Assembly: GCA_023138875.1 (NCBI GenBank) | Contig: JAGLOO010000055.1 | Span: 1-64,000 of the forward strand | Origin: Bacteroidales bacterium | Lineage (GTDB): Bacteria; Bacteroidota; Bacteroidia; Bacteroidales; GCA-2748055 | Length of the DNA: 64,000 nt | Direction of reading: 5' to 3' | Translations under genes and position numbers: made by a program | Shown here: one piece after another, positions 53,305 to 63,357 of the stretch | How positions within the stretch are numbered: the stretch's first letter is position 1 | Layout: each line of letters starts with the position of its first letter | The notes under the pieces: generated by a model | The model's input: only the letters and a program-made list of their open reading frames with translations | Database searches by the model: none | Told to the model about the DNA's origin: nothing

Positions 53305-54653
53305 GCGTATTGTTTATTATCTGTGTTCAGTATATGGCCGGGAAGCTTGTCGACCTTCACCAGTTTGTTGTATTCCTTTTCAAAGAAAAACCCGGATGCT
53401 CCAAAGGCTGGTACAAGGTCATCCAGCCATTGTGCTTCAGGATCGAATGCTGCGAAAAATGGTTGTCCAACCCAATCGGGATTTCTGCCCTGCAGAAACT
53501 CAAGGACAAATACTTTTTCACCCTGTACCTTGGTAATACCGACAATGCGAACCTTACCCGGACCGGCTGACATGCTGGGACCCCTTACGGTGCGACATAT
53601 GCCACTCACCTGTTTATAGGCTTCATTGAATATATGGCTTGACTGTTTCAGGGTAACTCCAAAATAAGATTGCGCACCTGTATCCCTGGCAACAAACATG
53701 TAGTATGGAACCATTCCCATTTCTACCTGTGTGCGCCACATGGTGGACCATACCTGCGGGTCATCGTTGATGTGCTTCAGCAGGGGTGATTGTGTACGTA
53801 TCTGAGCGCCTGTACTTCTTATTCTGCTTACTGCTTCACGAATGGCATCCGTCTCAAGTTCCCGGTGGTGGTTGAAGTGAGCCATAAAGGCCAGGTGAAT
53901 GCCCCGGTCAGATACTTTTCGAAACAATTCCAGTAAATGATCCGAATCCGGATCTGTAAGATACCTGTATGGCCAGAATGAAAGAGATTTGGTTCCTATA
54001 CGAATGGTCTTTAATTGTGGGAGATCTGCATACAGTATGGCATCGATATATTTTTCCAGTACTGAGGCTTTCATAACCATTGGATCACCACCGGTAAACA
54101 GGATATCCGAAATGGATGGATTTTCCTTCAGATAGGAAACCACCAGGCCCGGTTGCTTCATAGTAAACTTAAGCTCATTCAGCCCGGTGAACTGGGGCCA
54201 CCTGAAGCAAAAGGTGCAATAGGCATGACAGGTCTGACCCTGGCTGGGAAAAAACAACATGGTTTCACGGTACTTGTGCTGGATCCCGGTCAGCTTCTCA
54301 CCCTTAAGGGTAGGTACGTTATGCTCCAGTTGTCCGGCGGGGTGAGGGTTAAGGGTCAATCTCAATTCGTTGACATACCTGGCCAGGTCAGTTTTACTGG
54401 CATTTTTCTCCACCATCTCCGTAAGGGTCCTGAACTGTGGAGGCCGTAACATGGATTTCTGAGGGAAATTGAGGATGAACAAGGGGTCATTCTTATAATT
54501 ATCCCAATCAATCAACTCATTGACCACATAATTATTGGTTTTGAACGGAAGTACTTCGGACACAATATTGATGGCCTGGATCTGGCTCTGGCTTAACCGT
54601 CCATACGCAGGGATCTTATTTAAATTATGTCTCGCATATGCTTGAAACTTCAT
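53301..54653 (-). CDS. KamA-family radical SAM protein (lysine 2,3-aminomutase-like)
   Basis: 450 residues. Radical-SAM cluster motif CHAYCTFCF near 146-154, DILFTGGDPMVM near 180 (SAM glycine motif), and AGPGKVRIVG near 360, where the Lys aligns with the PLP lysine of lysine 2,3-aminomutase. True KamA needs PLP and acts on lysine; this subgroup has no assigned substrate. No lysine-fermentation genes are nearby. Confidence 0.8.
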   Translation of the reverse strand: MKFQAYARHNLNKIPAYGRLSQSQIQAINIVSEVLPFKTNNYVVNELIDWDNYKNDPLFILNFPQKSMLRPPQFRTLTEMVEKNASKTDLARYVNELRLTLNPHPAGQLEHNVPTLKGEKLTGIQHKYRETMLFFPSQGQTCHAYCTFCFRWPQFTGLNELKFTMKQPGLVVSYLKENPSISDILFTGGDPMVMKASVLEKYIDAILYADLPQLKTIRIGTKSLSFWPYRYLTDPDSDHLLELFRKVSDRGIHLAFMAHFNHHRELETDAIREAVSRIRSTGAQIRTQSPLLKHINDDPQVWSTMWRTQVEMGMVPYYMFVARDTGAQSYFGVTLKQSSHIFNEAYKQVSGICRTVRGPSMSAGPGKVRIVGITKVQGEKVFVLEFLQGRNPDWVGQPFFAAFDPEAQWLDDLVPAFGASGFFFEKEYNKLVKVDKLPGHILNTDNKQYA

Positions 54654-54777
54654 AAGAACTCCTTCCCGATTTTCGCTGGTGGTTTTTTCCAGCGGATTGC
54701 AAAGTTACAAAAAAAAGAGGAGAATTAAAAGTAATGTCCCTGTCACGAAGCATAATGTAACATAGAATTAACGCGGG

Positions 54778-56202
54778 TTACCTGAGTAATTCAAGCCGGT
54801 TTGCATCCAGTCTGAGGAAGATAAACAGGAACATGGTAAAGGCCCAGAGAGAGGAGCCTCCGTAACTGAAAAATGGCAATGGAATACCGATCACCGGCAG
54901 TAGTCCGATCGTCATACCGATGTTGATCATGAAATGTGTAAACAGGATGGAAATAAAGCCATAGCCAAAGATCCGGCTGAAGGAAGAGCGCTGTCTTTCT
55001 GCGAGCATAACCATTCTTAACAGGAGTCCCACATAAAGTAGAATGATAAAAGTTGTGCCGAGGAATCCCCACTCTTCACCCACGGTGCAAAAAATAAAAT
55101 CGGTGCTTTGTTCGGGTACAAAATGTAATTTGGTCTGGGTGCCATTCAGGTACCCTTTTCCAGAAAAACCGCCTGAGCCTATGGCAATTTTTGACTGGTT
55201 CACATTGTATCCAACGCCCTGGGGATCATCCTCTATTCCCAGTGTTACATAAATCCTGTGTTGCTGGTGAGGCTTCAGGATACTGTTCATGGCAAAATCA
55301 ACTGAAATGATAAATGCAATGGCTATGACCAGGCCAGCCAGGATTTTCATATGACCGAATTCCCTTGTGTTAACGCCTTTTATTGCCAGTATAATGGAGG
55401 TTGGAATGACGGCAGCCAGGCCCAGGATGAACAGGGAATAATCAGTTTCAATAAAATAATTGATCCCATAAAGCATCCCGAATAAGCCGGCTGTCCAGGC
55501 AGCTTTTATCGCGGTCTTTTTAAGTGATTTTGCCGCAAACATGTATATGATAAGACTCACAACGACAAGGATGAGCAATATAAGCGCCTTGTCCAGTAAT
55601 ATAGAGGCAAAGAACAGGAACCCCAGCGCAGCAAGCATCAGCATAGTATTTGCTGAGAATCCCTCTCTGAACAGGACGAAGATGAACGCAAAATAGACCA
55701 GTGCGGATCCAAGGTCGGGTTGAAGAAGGATCAGCAGGGGGGGGGCCAGGATGATCAGTCCGGTTTGTATCAGGTGTAAAAATTTCTTTATGTTATAGTT
55801 ATGGGAGGTCATCAGGTTGGCCAGCGCAAGGGCGGTAATGGGTTTGGCAAACTCAGAGGGTTGGAGCTGGAATCCACCGATGACGAACCAGCTTTTTGCA
55901 CCATTGATCTCCTTCCCGAATACCAGGACACCCATCAGGATCAGGATAAGAATGGCATAGAGGAAATAGGAAAAATAGATATAAAACTTCGCATCAAGAA
56001 TGAACAGGAGCAGTGCAAGCAGGATGGAGGCCCCGATCCATATGAGCTGTTTCCCGAAACGTTGCGACAGGTCGAATACTCCTGTGTCGGCTTCCATGAC
56101 ATTGGCCGAATAGATATTCATCCAGCCGAAGGCCATCATAATCAGCCAGATTGAAATGGAGATCCAGTCGATATTTGCATATATGTTATTCCTGTGTACC
56201 AT
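54778..56202 (-). CDS. rodA: Rod-shape determining protein RodA (SEDS peptidoglycan polymerase)
   Basis: 474 residues with about ten transmembrane helices and SEDS landmarks: QPDLGSALVYFAF near 160, GYNVNQSKIAIGSGGFSGKG near 325, PEQSTDFIFCTVGEEWGFLG near 350 and FFSYGGSSLWAFTM near 445. Polymerises glycan strands with PBP2. Its start overlaps the end of mrdA by 17 bp; last gene of the mre-mrd-rodA operon. Confidence 0.95.
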   Translation of the reverse strand: MVHRNNIYANIDWISISIWLIMMAFGWMNIYSANVMEADTGVFDLSQRFGKQLIWIGASILLALLLFILDAKFYIYFSYFLYAILILILMGVLVFGKEINGAKSWFVIGGFQLQPSEFAKPITALALANLMTSHNYNIKKFLHLIQTGLIILAPPLLILLQPDLGSALVYFAFIFVLFREGFSANTMLMLAALGFLFFASILLDKALILLILVVVSLIIYMFAAKSLKKTAIKAAWTAGLFGMLYGINYFIETDYSLFILGLAAVIPTSIILAIKGVNTREFGHMKILAGLVIAIAFIISVDFAMNSILKPHQQHRIYVTLGIEDDPQGVGYNVNQSKIAIGSGGFSGKGYLNGTQTKLHFVPEQSTDFIFCTVGEEWGFLGTTFIILLYVGLLLRMVMLAERQRSSFSRIFGYGFISILFTHFMINIGMTIGLLPVIGIPLPFFSYGGSSLWAFTMFLFIFLRLDANRLELLR

Positions 56203-58045
56203 CGGTGCTATCCACGATTTGAGTTTTCATCACGGGCTGGACCAGTTGCATAACCCAGTTCTCATACCAGGTTCGTTTGATCTCTCCCGTAAGGTATTTT
56301 TCAATCATCAGGCTTGCGATGGGGGCAGCATAGGTGGTTCCGAAGCCCTGGTTTTCAACGTAGACCGCAATGGCAATTTGAGGATCATCTTTAGGTGCAA
56401 AGGCGATGAAGATGGAATGGTCATTACCATGTGGATTCTCAGCTGTCCCTGTTTTCCCGCAAACCTGAATGCCCTGGATCTTCGCATTCCGTGCGGTGGA
56501 ACCGGTACCTCCGTTCACTACCAGGTCCATTCCATCCACAATTGGAACAAAGTTGGCCGAGTCAATGGTAGCAAAGTGTTTTTCTGCATATATGGGATCA
56601 ATGCTATTGACCCCTTCAATCTCCTTGATCAGATGAGGAATGAAATAATATCCCCTGTTTGCAATGATGGCAGTCATATTGGCCATCTGGATGGGCGTGA
56701 TGAGCAACTCGCCCTGTCCTATAGCCAGTGACCTTATCGTGAGATAATTCCAGCGACCCTCTCCGTAAATCCTGTTGTAATAGCCTGCTTCCGGAATGTT
56801 ACCATTCAATTCATTGGTCAATTCAATTCCAAGGGGCCGGGTAAATCCAAAGGAGAGCAGGTGCCTTCGCCAGTTTTCATATGAAAGAGCAGTATTATTG
56901 AATTTCGCATCCTGGAGTGTACTTTTAAGAACATTGATGAAATATGTGTTACAGGAATTCTGCACCGCCTCTATAAGATTTAAAGGTGTGTCGTGCAGGT
57001 GACAACGTGTGTGAATATTTCCCACATAGAACCCGTAAAAGCAATTGTGTTCGGTGGATACCGAGATAACCTTCTCCTGCAGACCGATGAGCCCCATTAT
57101 TGTTTTGAAGGTAGATCCGGGAGGATATTGTGCCATCAGGGCCCTGTTAAACAGGGGATTCAGTGTATCTGAGGCCAGCTCGCCAAATCGGGTTCTCAGG
57201 TTTCTACCCACCAGCAGATCGGGCGAGTAACTGGGAGCACTCACAAGTGCCAGCACTTCACCTGTGGAGGGTTCCAGGGCTACAATACTTCCCACATAGG
57301 GTGCTAACAATTTTTCACCATACTCCTGGAGTGTTGCATCAAGGCTGATTTGCAGGTTTTTACCCACTTCTACCTGTACATCAAGTCGCCCTCCCTGGTA
57401 GGCCTCGATGGTTTGGTTATGCACGTCTTTCAGAAAGATGTTCTTTCCTTTTTGTCCCCTCAAATAGGATTCATAGGCCTTTTCGATTCCTGAAACCCCT
57501 ATGTAATCTCCAAGCTGGTAATAAGGATCATTGTCGAGTACCTGACGGTCAACCTCCCCCACATATCCCAGAGCATGTGAAGCAATAGACCTGGTATACT
57601 TTCTCAGGGTACGGGTCTGAACATAAAAACCGGGATACTGGAACATCTTTTCCTGGAGCAGGGCTGAGTTTTTATAATTAACCTGTTTCATGAAGACCGA
57701 TGGAACCCTATATGAATAGGACTTTGCCGACTGAAGCCGTTCTTTCACACTTTCCATGGTAATCTCCAGCATCCTGCACAACTGGGTGGTATCAAATGGT
57801 TCAAGAAGGCGGGGAGTTACCATGATATCATAAGCAGCCTGATTGTAAACCATGATCTCGCCGTTGCGATCATGTACCAATCCCCTGGCCGGATAGATGA
57901 CCCTAACGCTCTGGGCATTGCTAAGGGCATACTGTGCATAGGATTTATCAAGGACCTGGATCTGGAATAATCTGCCAATAAAAACCAGGCCCACCAGAAT
58001 AATTATAACAACAAAAACATACCTTCTGTCAGTAAACTGATTCAT
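56186..58045 (-). CDS. mrdA: Penicillin-binding protein 2 (peptidoglycan transpeptidase)
   Basis: 619 residues. One N-terminal transmembrane helix (about 8-28), a dimerisation domain, then the transpeptidase domain with SxxK in GSTFKTIMGL, SxN in QNSCNTYF and KTG in CGKTGTAENP. Cross-links lateral-wall peptidoglycan alongside RodA. Its start abuts the mreD stop. Confidence 0.95.
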   Translation of the reverse strand: MNQFTDRRYVFVVIIILVGLVFIGRLFQIQVLDKSYAQYALSNAQSVRVIYPARGLVHDRNGEIMVYNQAAYDIMVTPRLLEPFDTTQLCRMLEITMESVKERLQSAKSYSYRVPSVFMKQVNYKNSALLQEKMFQYPGFYVQTRTLRKYTRSIASHALGYVGEVDRQVLDNDPYYQLGDYIGVSGIEKAYESYLRGQKGKNIFLKDVHNQTIEAYQGGRLDVQVEVGKNLQISLDATLQEYGEKLLAPYVGSIVALEPSTGEVLALVSAPSYSPDLLVGRNLRTRFGELASDTLNPLFNRALMAQYPPGSTFKTIMGLIGLQEKVISVSTEHNCFYGFYVGNIHTRCHLHDTPLNLIEAVQNSCNTYFINVLKSTLQDAKFNNTALSYENWRRHLLSFGFTRPLGIELTNELNGNIPEAGYYNRIYGEGRWNYLTIRSLAIGQGELLITPIQMANMTAIIANRGYYFIPHLIKEIEGVNSIDPIYAEKHFATIDSANFVPIVDGMDLVVNGGTGSTARNAKIQGIQVCGKTGTAENPHGNDHSIFIAFAPKDDPQIAIAVYVENQGFGTTYAAPIASLMIEKYLTGEIKRTWYENWVMQLVQPVMKTQIVDSTDGTQE

Positions 58046-58549
58046 CTATTTCCGGAATACAAAATATTGGCTCAGTACGATGGTTGAGGCAGACAGGATT
58101 GAACTCAGGATCACCCTGAGCAAGGTACTTAAAAATTCTTTCAACTGGAATACTTCCAGGTAAAAGAGCATGAAGTGATGGATGACTACAATGATCAGTG
58201 TGTATTTCAGGAACCAATGAAAGCCGTAATAATGAATCCTGGGGAAAGTTTCGGATTCATATCCATCTCGTGGAGCCAGCAGATTCAGTAAGTATGGACG
58301 TATAAATACAACCATGACTGTAGCAGCGGTATGCATACCCGGGGTATTCTCAAAGAGATCAATGCCCATGCCAAGCATAAAGCCTGAAAGCAGCTGTATC
58401 CATCGTGGTGTTTCGAATGGCATAAGGAGGATAAAAAGGAGATAAACATAGGGGACCATATACCCGTTGATCATCACATTGTCCATCACCAGTACCTGGA
58501 TCAGGATCACCACAAAGAAACGGACGATATTTCTGGTCAGGATATACAT
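58046..58549 (-). CDS. mreD: Rod-shape determining protein MreD
   Basis: 167 residues with about five hydrophobic helices and a small, variable sequence (LLFILLMPFETPRWIQLLSG). Identity rests on the position between mreC and mrdA as well as the helix pattern. Its start overlaps the mreC stop by one base. Confidence 0.85.
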   Translation of the reverse strand: MYILTRNIVRFFVVILIQVLVMDNVMINGYMVPYVYLLFILLMPFETPRWIQLLSGFMLGMGIDLFENTPGMHTAATVMVVFIRPYLLNLLAPRDGYESETFPRIHYYGFHWFLKYTLIIVVIHHFMLFYLEVFQLKEFLSTLLRVILSSILSASTIVLSQYFVFRK

Positions 58550-59367
58550 TATCTGATTCGGTCCTCCAGGTTTTGCTGCTCTTCATGCTTGTAATTCCGG
58601 ATCACATTCACGTGGAATAAACTCTGGAAATTCGTTGAAAGCTTCACCCGAATATCGTAAAAATTACCTTTTTCCAGCGAATATGACTCAATGATTCCCA
58701 CCTCAATCCCTTCCGGAAAAATGGAAGAAAATCCACTTGTCAGGATGGTATCTCCTTTCGGGATCTCCAAATGAAAAGGTATTTCATTGAGTACTGCATA
58801 AAGGGGAGATTCCCCTTCCCATCTAAGGATTCCGGCATAGTTGTTGGACTTGATTTTGACGCTTAACCTGAAATCCCTGTTTATTATGGGAATAACTGTG
58901 GCAAAGTTTCTGGAGGATTCAAGCACTATGCCAACCAGTCCATGGTCGGAGATGACTCCCATATCCTTAAAAACACCCTGTTTCTTCCCTTTGTTCAGAG
59001 TGATATAGTTGTATTGTTTGAAAACGCTGTTGTGAACGATCCGGGAAGGAACATAAAAATAGTGATATGGCTTTGTGAATTCACTGATGACGATGGTGCT
59101 GTCCATCTGCCCGGAAATACGGTCGAGCCTGTTTCTCAATTCCAGGTTTTCATCGACGAGTTGCTGGTTCACCCCCTTCAGGGACAGGTATTCCCTGGCA
59201 CCATCCACTTTACTGAATATATACCCGGTCACCTGGCGGTTCAGGCCTATAATCCTGGATTTCTGGTAGCTACTGCCCTGGGCAATAAAGGTGATGGCAA
59301 TTGTTTCAAGCAGGAGAAACAACAGGAAGTTAGAATACTTCTGAATAAACCTGAGCAGCGTCTTCAT
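58549..59367 (-). CDS. mreC: Rod-shape determining protein MreC
   Basis: 272 residues. An N-terminal transmembrane helix (about 12-30), a coiled coil (about 65-95: LVDENLELRNRLDRISGQM), and the periplasmic beta-barrels with LNKGKKQGVFKDMGVISDHG and TILTSGFSSIFPEGI. Scaffolds the elongasome between MreB and PBP2. 19 bp from mreB. Confidence 0.9.
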   Translation of the reverse strand: MKTLLRFIQKYSNFLLFLLLETIAITFIAQGSSYQKSRIIGLNRQVTGYIFSKVDGAREYLSLKGVNQQLVDENLELRNRLDRISGQMDSTIVISEFTKPYHYFYVPSRIVHNSVFKQYNYITLNKGKKQGVFKDMGVISDHGLVGIVLESSRNFATVIPIINRDFRLSVKIKSNNYAGILRWEGESPLYAVLNEIPFHLEIPKGDTILTSGFSSIFPEGIEVGIIESYSLEKGNFYDIRVKLSTNFQSLFHVNVIRNYKHEEQQNLEDRIR

Positions 59368-59386
59368 ATTTTAAATACGATTCCTT

Positions 59387-60406
59387 TTAACGCATAAGGA
59401 AGGGGTACTTATCTACATTCCTGAGAGCTATTCCTGTTCCACGGGCAACGGCCTCGAGGGGGTCTTCCGCCACATGAAAAGGTATAGATATTTTGTCTGC
59501 GAGTCTTCTGTCCAGCCCCCTGAGCAGCGCACCTCCACCCGCCAGGTAAATCCCTTTGTTTACAATATCGGCATATAACTCGGGTGGAGTCTGTTCCAGT
59601 ACAGATAGAATGGCTGTTTCAACTTTTGAGATTGATTTGTCAAGACAGTGACCGATCTCCTGGTACGAGATGGGGATCTCTATGGGCAGAGCGGTCATCA
59701 GGTTAGGTCCCCTGACATAGAAATCCTGTGGAGGATCATCCAGTTCCGGAAGTGCAGATCCTACCTGGATTTTTATCTCTTCAGCAGTGCGCTCCCCGAT
59801 CTTGATGTTATGCTGGTGCCGCATATATGTTTGAATATCACTCGTGAAAACATCACCAGCCATGCGAATGGACTGGTTGCACACAATTCCACCCAGGGCA
59901 ATGACAGCAATTTCGGTGGTCCCTCCTCCGACATCTACTACCATGCATCCTTCGGGTGCTTCCACATCCAGACCGATACCGATTGCTGCTGCCATGGGTT
60001 CAAAGATCATATATATATCCCTGCCTCCTGCATGTTCTGAAGAATCCCGTACTGCCCGGCGTTCCACCTCGGTGCTGCCGGAGGGAATACAAAGGACCAT
60101 TTTCAGTGAAGGAGTGAACAGCCTGCGTTTTGAATTGATCATCTTGATCATTCCCCTGATCATCATCTCTGCCGCCTGGAAATCGGCAATTACCCCATCA
60201 CGCAGGGGCCGGATGGTCTTAATGCCCTCGTGGGTCTTCCCATGCATCTGCCTGGCTTTTTCTCCGATTGCCACAAGTTTTCCTGAATGAGTGTCGATGG
60301 CGACAATGGAAGGCTCGTTCACAACCACTTTATCATTGGAAATAATGATCGTATTTGCCGTACCCAGGTCCATCGCGAGTTCCTGCTGGAATGAAAACAG
60401 TCCCAT
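59387..60406 (-). CDS. mreB: Rod-shape determining protein MreB (bacterial actin)
   Basis: 339 residues of usual length. AMDLGTANTII (phosphate 1), VVDVGGGTTEIAVIALGG (phosphate 2) and GIYLAGGGALLRGLD (adenosine) motifs are intact. Organises lateral wall synthesis. 20 bp after purH in the same direction, so co-transcription is possible. Confidence 0.95.
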   Translation of the reverse strand: MGLFSFQQELAMDLGTANTIIISNDKVVVNEPSIVAIDTHSGKLVAIGEKARQMHGKTHEGIKTIRPLRDGVIADFQAAEMMIRGMIKMINSKRRLFTPSLKMVLCIPSGSTEVERRAVRDSSEHAGGRDIYMIFEPMAAAIGIGLDVEAPEGCMVVDVGGGTTEIAVIALGGIVCNQSIRMAGDVFTSDIQTYMRHQHNIKIGERTAEEIKIQVGSALPELDDPPQDFYVRGPNLMTALPIEIPISYQEIGHCLDKSISKVETAILSVLEQTPPELYADIVNKGIYLAGGGALLRGLDRRLADKISIPFHVAEDPLEAVARGTGIALRNVDKYPFLMR

Positions 60407-60426
60407 ATAATTCGTTTGTTAAATTA

Positions 60427-61950
60427 TCAATGTTTAAAATGTCTGATCCCGGTAAATGCCATGGCCATTCCATGGGCATCGCAATAATCGATGGATTCCT
60501 GGTCACGGACCGATCCACCTGGCTGTACTACCGCGGCAATTCCCACATTCCCTGCAATTTCTACGCTGTCAGCAAATGGGAAAAAGGCATCGGATGCCAT
60601 GACGGCGCCTTTCAGATCGAATTCGAAGTGTAAAGCCTTTTCAATGCTTTGTTTCAGGGCGTCCACACGTGAGGTCTGGCCGACTCCGGAGGCTGCCAGT
60701 TGTTTATTTTTTACCAGGACAATGGCATTGGATTTGGTATGCTTCACGATCTTGTTGGCAAAGACCAGGTCTGCAAGCTGGTCAGTGGTTGCTTTTTGAG
60801 AGGTCACCGTTTTCATATCCTCTTCTGATTCGGTAGCGTGATCCCTGTCCTGCAGGATTACACCGTTGAGGATGGTCCGAATGCTTTTGTCAGAGAGGTC
60901 TGTTTCCTTCTGCAACAGAATGATCCGGTTCTTTTTCTGCTTCAATACCTGGAGTGCATCCTCGTCATATTCCGGAGCTATGACTACTTCAAAGAAGATC
61001 TTATTCATCTCCTCTGCCGTTTCTAAGTCGATGGGCCTGTTGGTGATCAGGACACCTCCGAAAGCCGACACCGGATCCCCGGCAAGGGCTTCATTCCATG
61101 CATCCACCAGGCGTTCACGGGAGGCGAGGCCGCAAGCATTGTTATGTTTCAGGATGGCAAAGGTGGTTTCCTCAAATTCATTGATCAGTCCCACCGCAGC
61201 GTCAATATCCAGAAGGTTATTGTAGGAAATCTCCTTTCCGTGCAATTGCCCGAACAGCGCATCCATATCCCCGTAGAAGAGACCTTCCTGGTGCGGGTTT
61301 TCACCGTAACGAAGTTTCTTTGCTTTCCGTTCGCTGACTTTCAGGGAGCTTTTGTTATCCCCGTCAAAATACTTAAATATTTCTGAGTCATAATGGGAAG
61401 ACACGTTGAATGCTTCAGCAGCATATTCTCTCCTGGTTTCCAGCGTGGTCCGGCCATTACCGGATTCGAGCAGGGCAAGCAATGGATCGTATCTGTCGCG
61501 GGATGCTACAACAAGCACATCTTTGTAATTTTTAGCTGCAGCCCTGATAAGAGAGATACCTCCAATATCAATTTTTTCAATGATTTCCTGGTCTTCCGAA
61601 CCCGATTTAACAGTATCCTCAAAAGGGTAGAGATCAACGATAACCAGGTCTATCTCAGGAATCTGGTATTCGGCCAGCTGTTCCAGGTCACCCTGCAGTT
61701 CACGGCGTGCCAGGATACCACCGAATACTTTTGGGTGCAATGTCTTTACCCTGCCGCCCAGGATGGAAGGATAGGAGGTCAGATCCTCAACAGCAGTTAC
61801 AGGAATTCCAAGATTTTCAATGAAAGAATGGGTTCCTCCTGTGGAGTAAATAGCAATTCCCATATCTTGGATCTTTTTTACGATCCGGTCAAGACCTTCT
61901 TTGGAAAAAACTGATATAAGAGCATTGGAAATCTGTTTCTGAGCGTCCAT
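60427..61950 (-). CDS. purH: Bifunctional AICAR formyltransferase/IMP cyclohydrolase
   Basis: 507 residues. IMP cyclohydrolase (MGS-like) about 1-135 with YSTGGTHSFI and GRVKTLHPKVFGGIL; AICAR transformylase about 140-507 with LRYGENPHQ and the catalytic KHNNACG; ends FTGIRHFKH as usual. Carries out the last two steps of de novo purine synthesis. Confidence 0.95.
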   Translation of the reverse strand: MDAQKQISNALISVFSKEGLDRIVKKIQDMGIAIYSTGGTHSFIENLGIPVTAVEDLTSYPSILGGRVKTLHPKVFGGILARRELQGDLEQLAEYQIPEIDLVIVDLYPFEDTVKSGSEDQEIIEKIDIGGISLIRAAAKNYKDVLVVASRDRYDPLLALLESGNGRTTLETRREYAAEAFNVSSHYDSEIFKYFDGDNKSSLKVSERKAKKLRYGENPHQEGLFYGDMDALFGQLHGKEISYNNLLDIDAAVGLINEFEETTFAILKHNNACGLASRERLVDAWNEALAGDPVSAFGGVLITNRPIDLETAEEMNKIFFEVVIAPEYDEDALQVLKQKKNRIILLQKETDLSDKSIRTILNGVILQDRDHATESEEDMKTVTSQKATTDQLADLVFANKIVKHTKSNAIVLVKNKQLAASGVGQTSRVDALKQSIEKALHFEFDLKGAVMASDAFFPFADSVEIAGNVGIAAVVQPGGSVRDQESIDYCDAHGMAMAFTGIRHFKH

Positions 61951-62089
61951 TGGTTTTTCTTAAAATATCTTGCTAATTTTAACTTTCTTTGCAAAAGAAG
62001 CTGTTTCCGCTGAAATAACGAAACGGAACGGCAACAATTTATTAATGAAACGGAAATGATTTTCCCAATCATATATTTATCATTCAATA

Positions 62090-63346
62090 ATGAGTAGCAT
62101 TCGCTTGATCTGGGAGAGCCTGATTATGGCCATTCAGTCGGTTACAGTAAACCGGCTTCGGGCTATGCTGTCCCTGCTTGGAATTACCATCGGGATTTTC
62201 GCCATTATCGCAGTATTTACCATTGTTGATTCGCTGGAGACAAATATCAGGGAGAGTGTAAGCAGCCTGGGAAGTGATATCGTATATGTGGGAAAATGGC
62301 CATGGGCGCCTGAAGACGGAGGGGAATGGGCCTGGTGGAAGTACATGAACAGGCCCCAGCCTACATTTGATGAGTATGAATTCCTCAGGGAGAAGAGCCG
62401 TAGCGCTGATGAAGTTTGCTTCGTTTCTGCTGTAGGACGAAGGATCGAATACGGCAACAACAATGTGAATGGAGCCTATATTTTTGGTGTCTCAGAGGGT
62501 TTCCAGGACATTCGATCCTTTGAATTGGAAAGAGGCAGGTATTTTTCACTCCTGGAAGGCAATGCGGGAAGGAATGTGGTGGTCATTGGAAGTGAAATTG
62601 CAAAAGAACTGTTCCAGGGTGCCGATCCAATAGGGAAGCTTATAGAAATGCTGGGAAGAAAAGTAATGGTGATCGGGGTGATCGAGAAAGAGGGCAAGGG
62701 CACTTTTGATGCTTTTATCCTGGACGAGGTGGCCATCCTTCCGATTCATTATTACAAGGGATTTATCGACATCCGCAGTGAAATGGCCGGTCCGGAGGTC
62801 TGGCTGAAAGCCAGGCGTAATGTGGATGTCCAGGAAATGACCTTTGAGATCCAGCAATTATTGCGTTCTTACAGGAGGTTAAGGCCATCAGAGGAGGATA
62901 ATTTTGCACTGAATCAGACCAGTATTATCAACAACCAGCTGGACCAATTCTTTTCAGTGCTGAAAATCGCGGGATTTTTTATCGGGATATTCTCCATCAT
63001 TGTAGGGGGATTCGGGATTGCCAATATTATGTTTGTTTCGGTGAAGGAACGCACCCATATTATTGGCATACAGAAAGCACTTGGAGCCAAGAAATACTTA
63101 ATCCTTTTTCAGTTTCTGTTCGAATCGGTCATGCTCTCTATTGCTGGTGGAATCATCGGTCTGTTTATTGTTTTCCTGGGGGCTACGGTTATTAATTTAT
63201 CCAGTGATTTTTCTGTGTTTCTTACAGTGAATAACATCGTGCTGGGTATTGGAATCTCCAGTATAATCGGTCTTATCAGTGGTATATTCCCTGCCTGGCA
63301 GGGGGCCAGGATGGATCCCGTGGTGGCTATCAATACCAGTTTCTAA
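62090..63346 (+). CDS. ABC transporter permease of the MacB/FtsX type
   Basis: 418 residues. First helix (about 20-45: RLRAMLSLLGITIGIFAII), a large periplasmic MacB_PCD domain (about 45-270), then three helices of the FtsX domain including VSVKERTHIIGIQKALGA and GIFPAWQGARMDPVVAI. No ATPase or membrane-fusion gene is adjacent, so its partners lie elsewhere. Divergent from purH. Confidence 0.9.
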   Translation: MSSIRLIWESLIMAIQSVTVNRLRAMLSLLGITIGIFAIIAVFTIVDSLETNIRESVSSLGSDIVYVGKWPWAPEDGGEWAWWKYMNRPQPTFDEYEFLREKSRSADEVCFVSAVGRRIEYGNNNVNGAYIFGVSEGFQDIRSFELERGRYFSLLEGNAGRNVVVIGSEIAKELFQGADPIGKLIEMLGRKVMVIGVIEKEGKGTFDAFILDEVAILPIHYYKGFIDIRSEMAGPEVWLKARRNVDVQEMTFEIQQLLRSYRRLRPSEEDNFALNQTSIINNQLDQFFSVLKIAGFFIGIFSIIVGGFGIANIMFVSVKERTHIIGIQKALGAKKYLILFQFLFESVMLSIAGGIIGLFIVFLGATVINLSSDFSVFLTVNNIVLGIGISSIIGLISGIFPAWQGARMDPVVAINTSF

Positions 63347-63357
63347 TCGTCCCCTGA

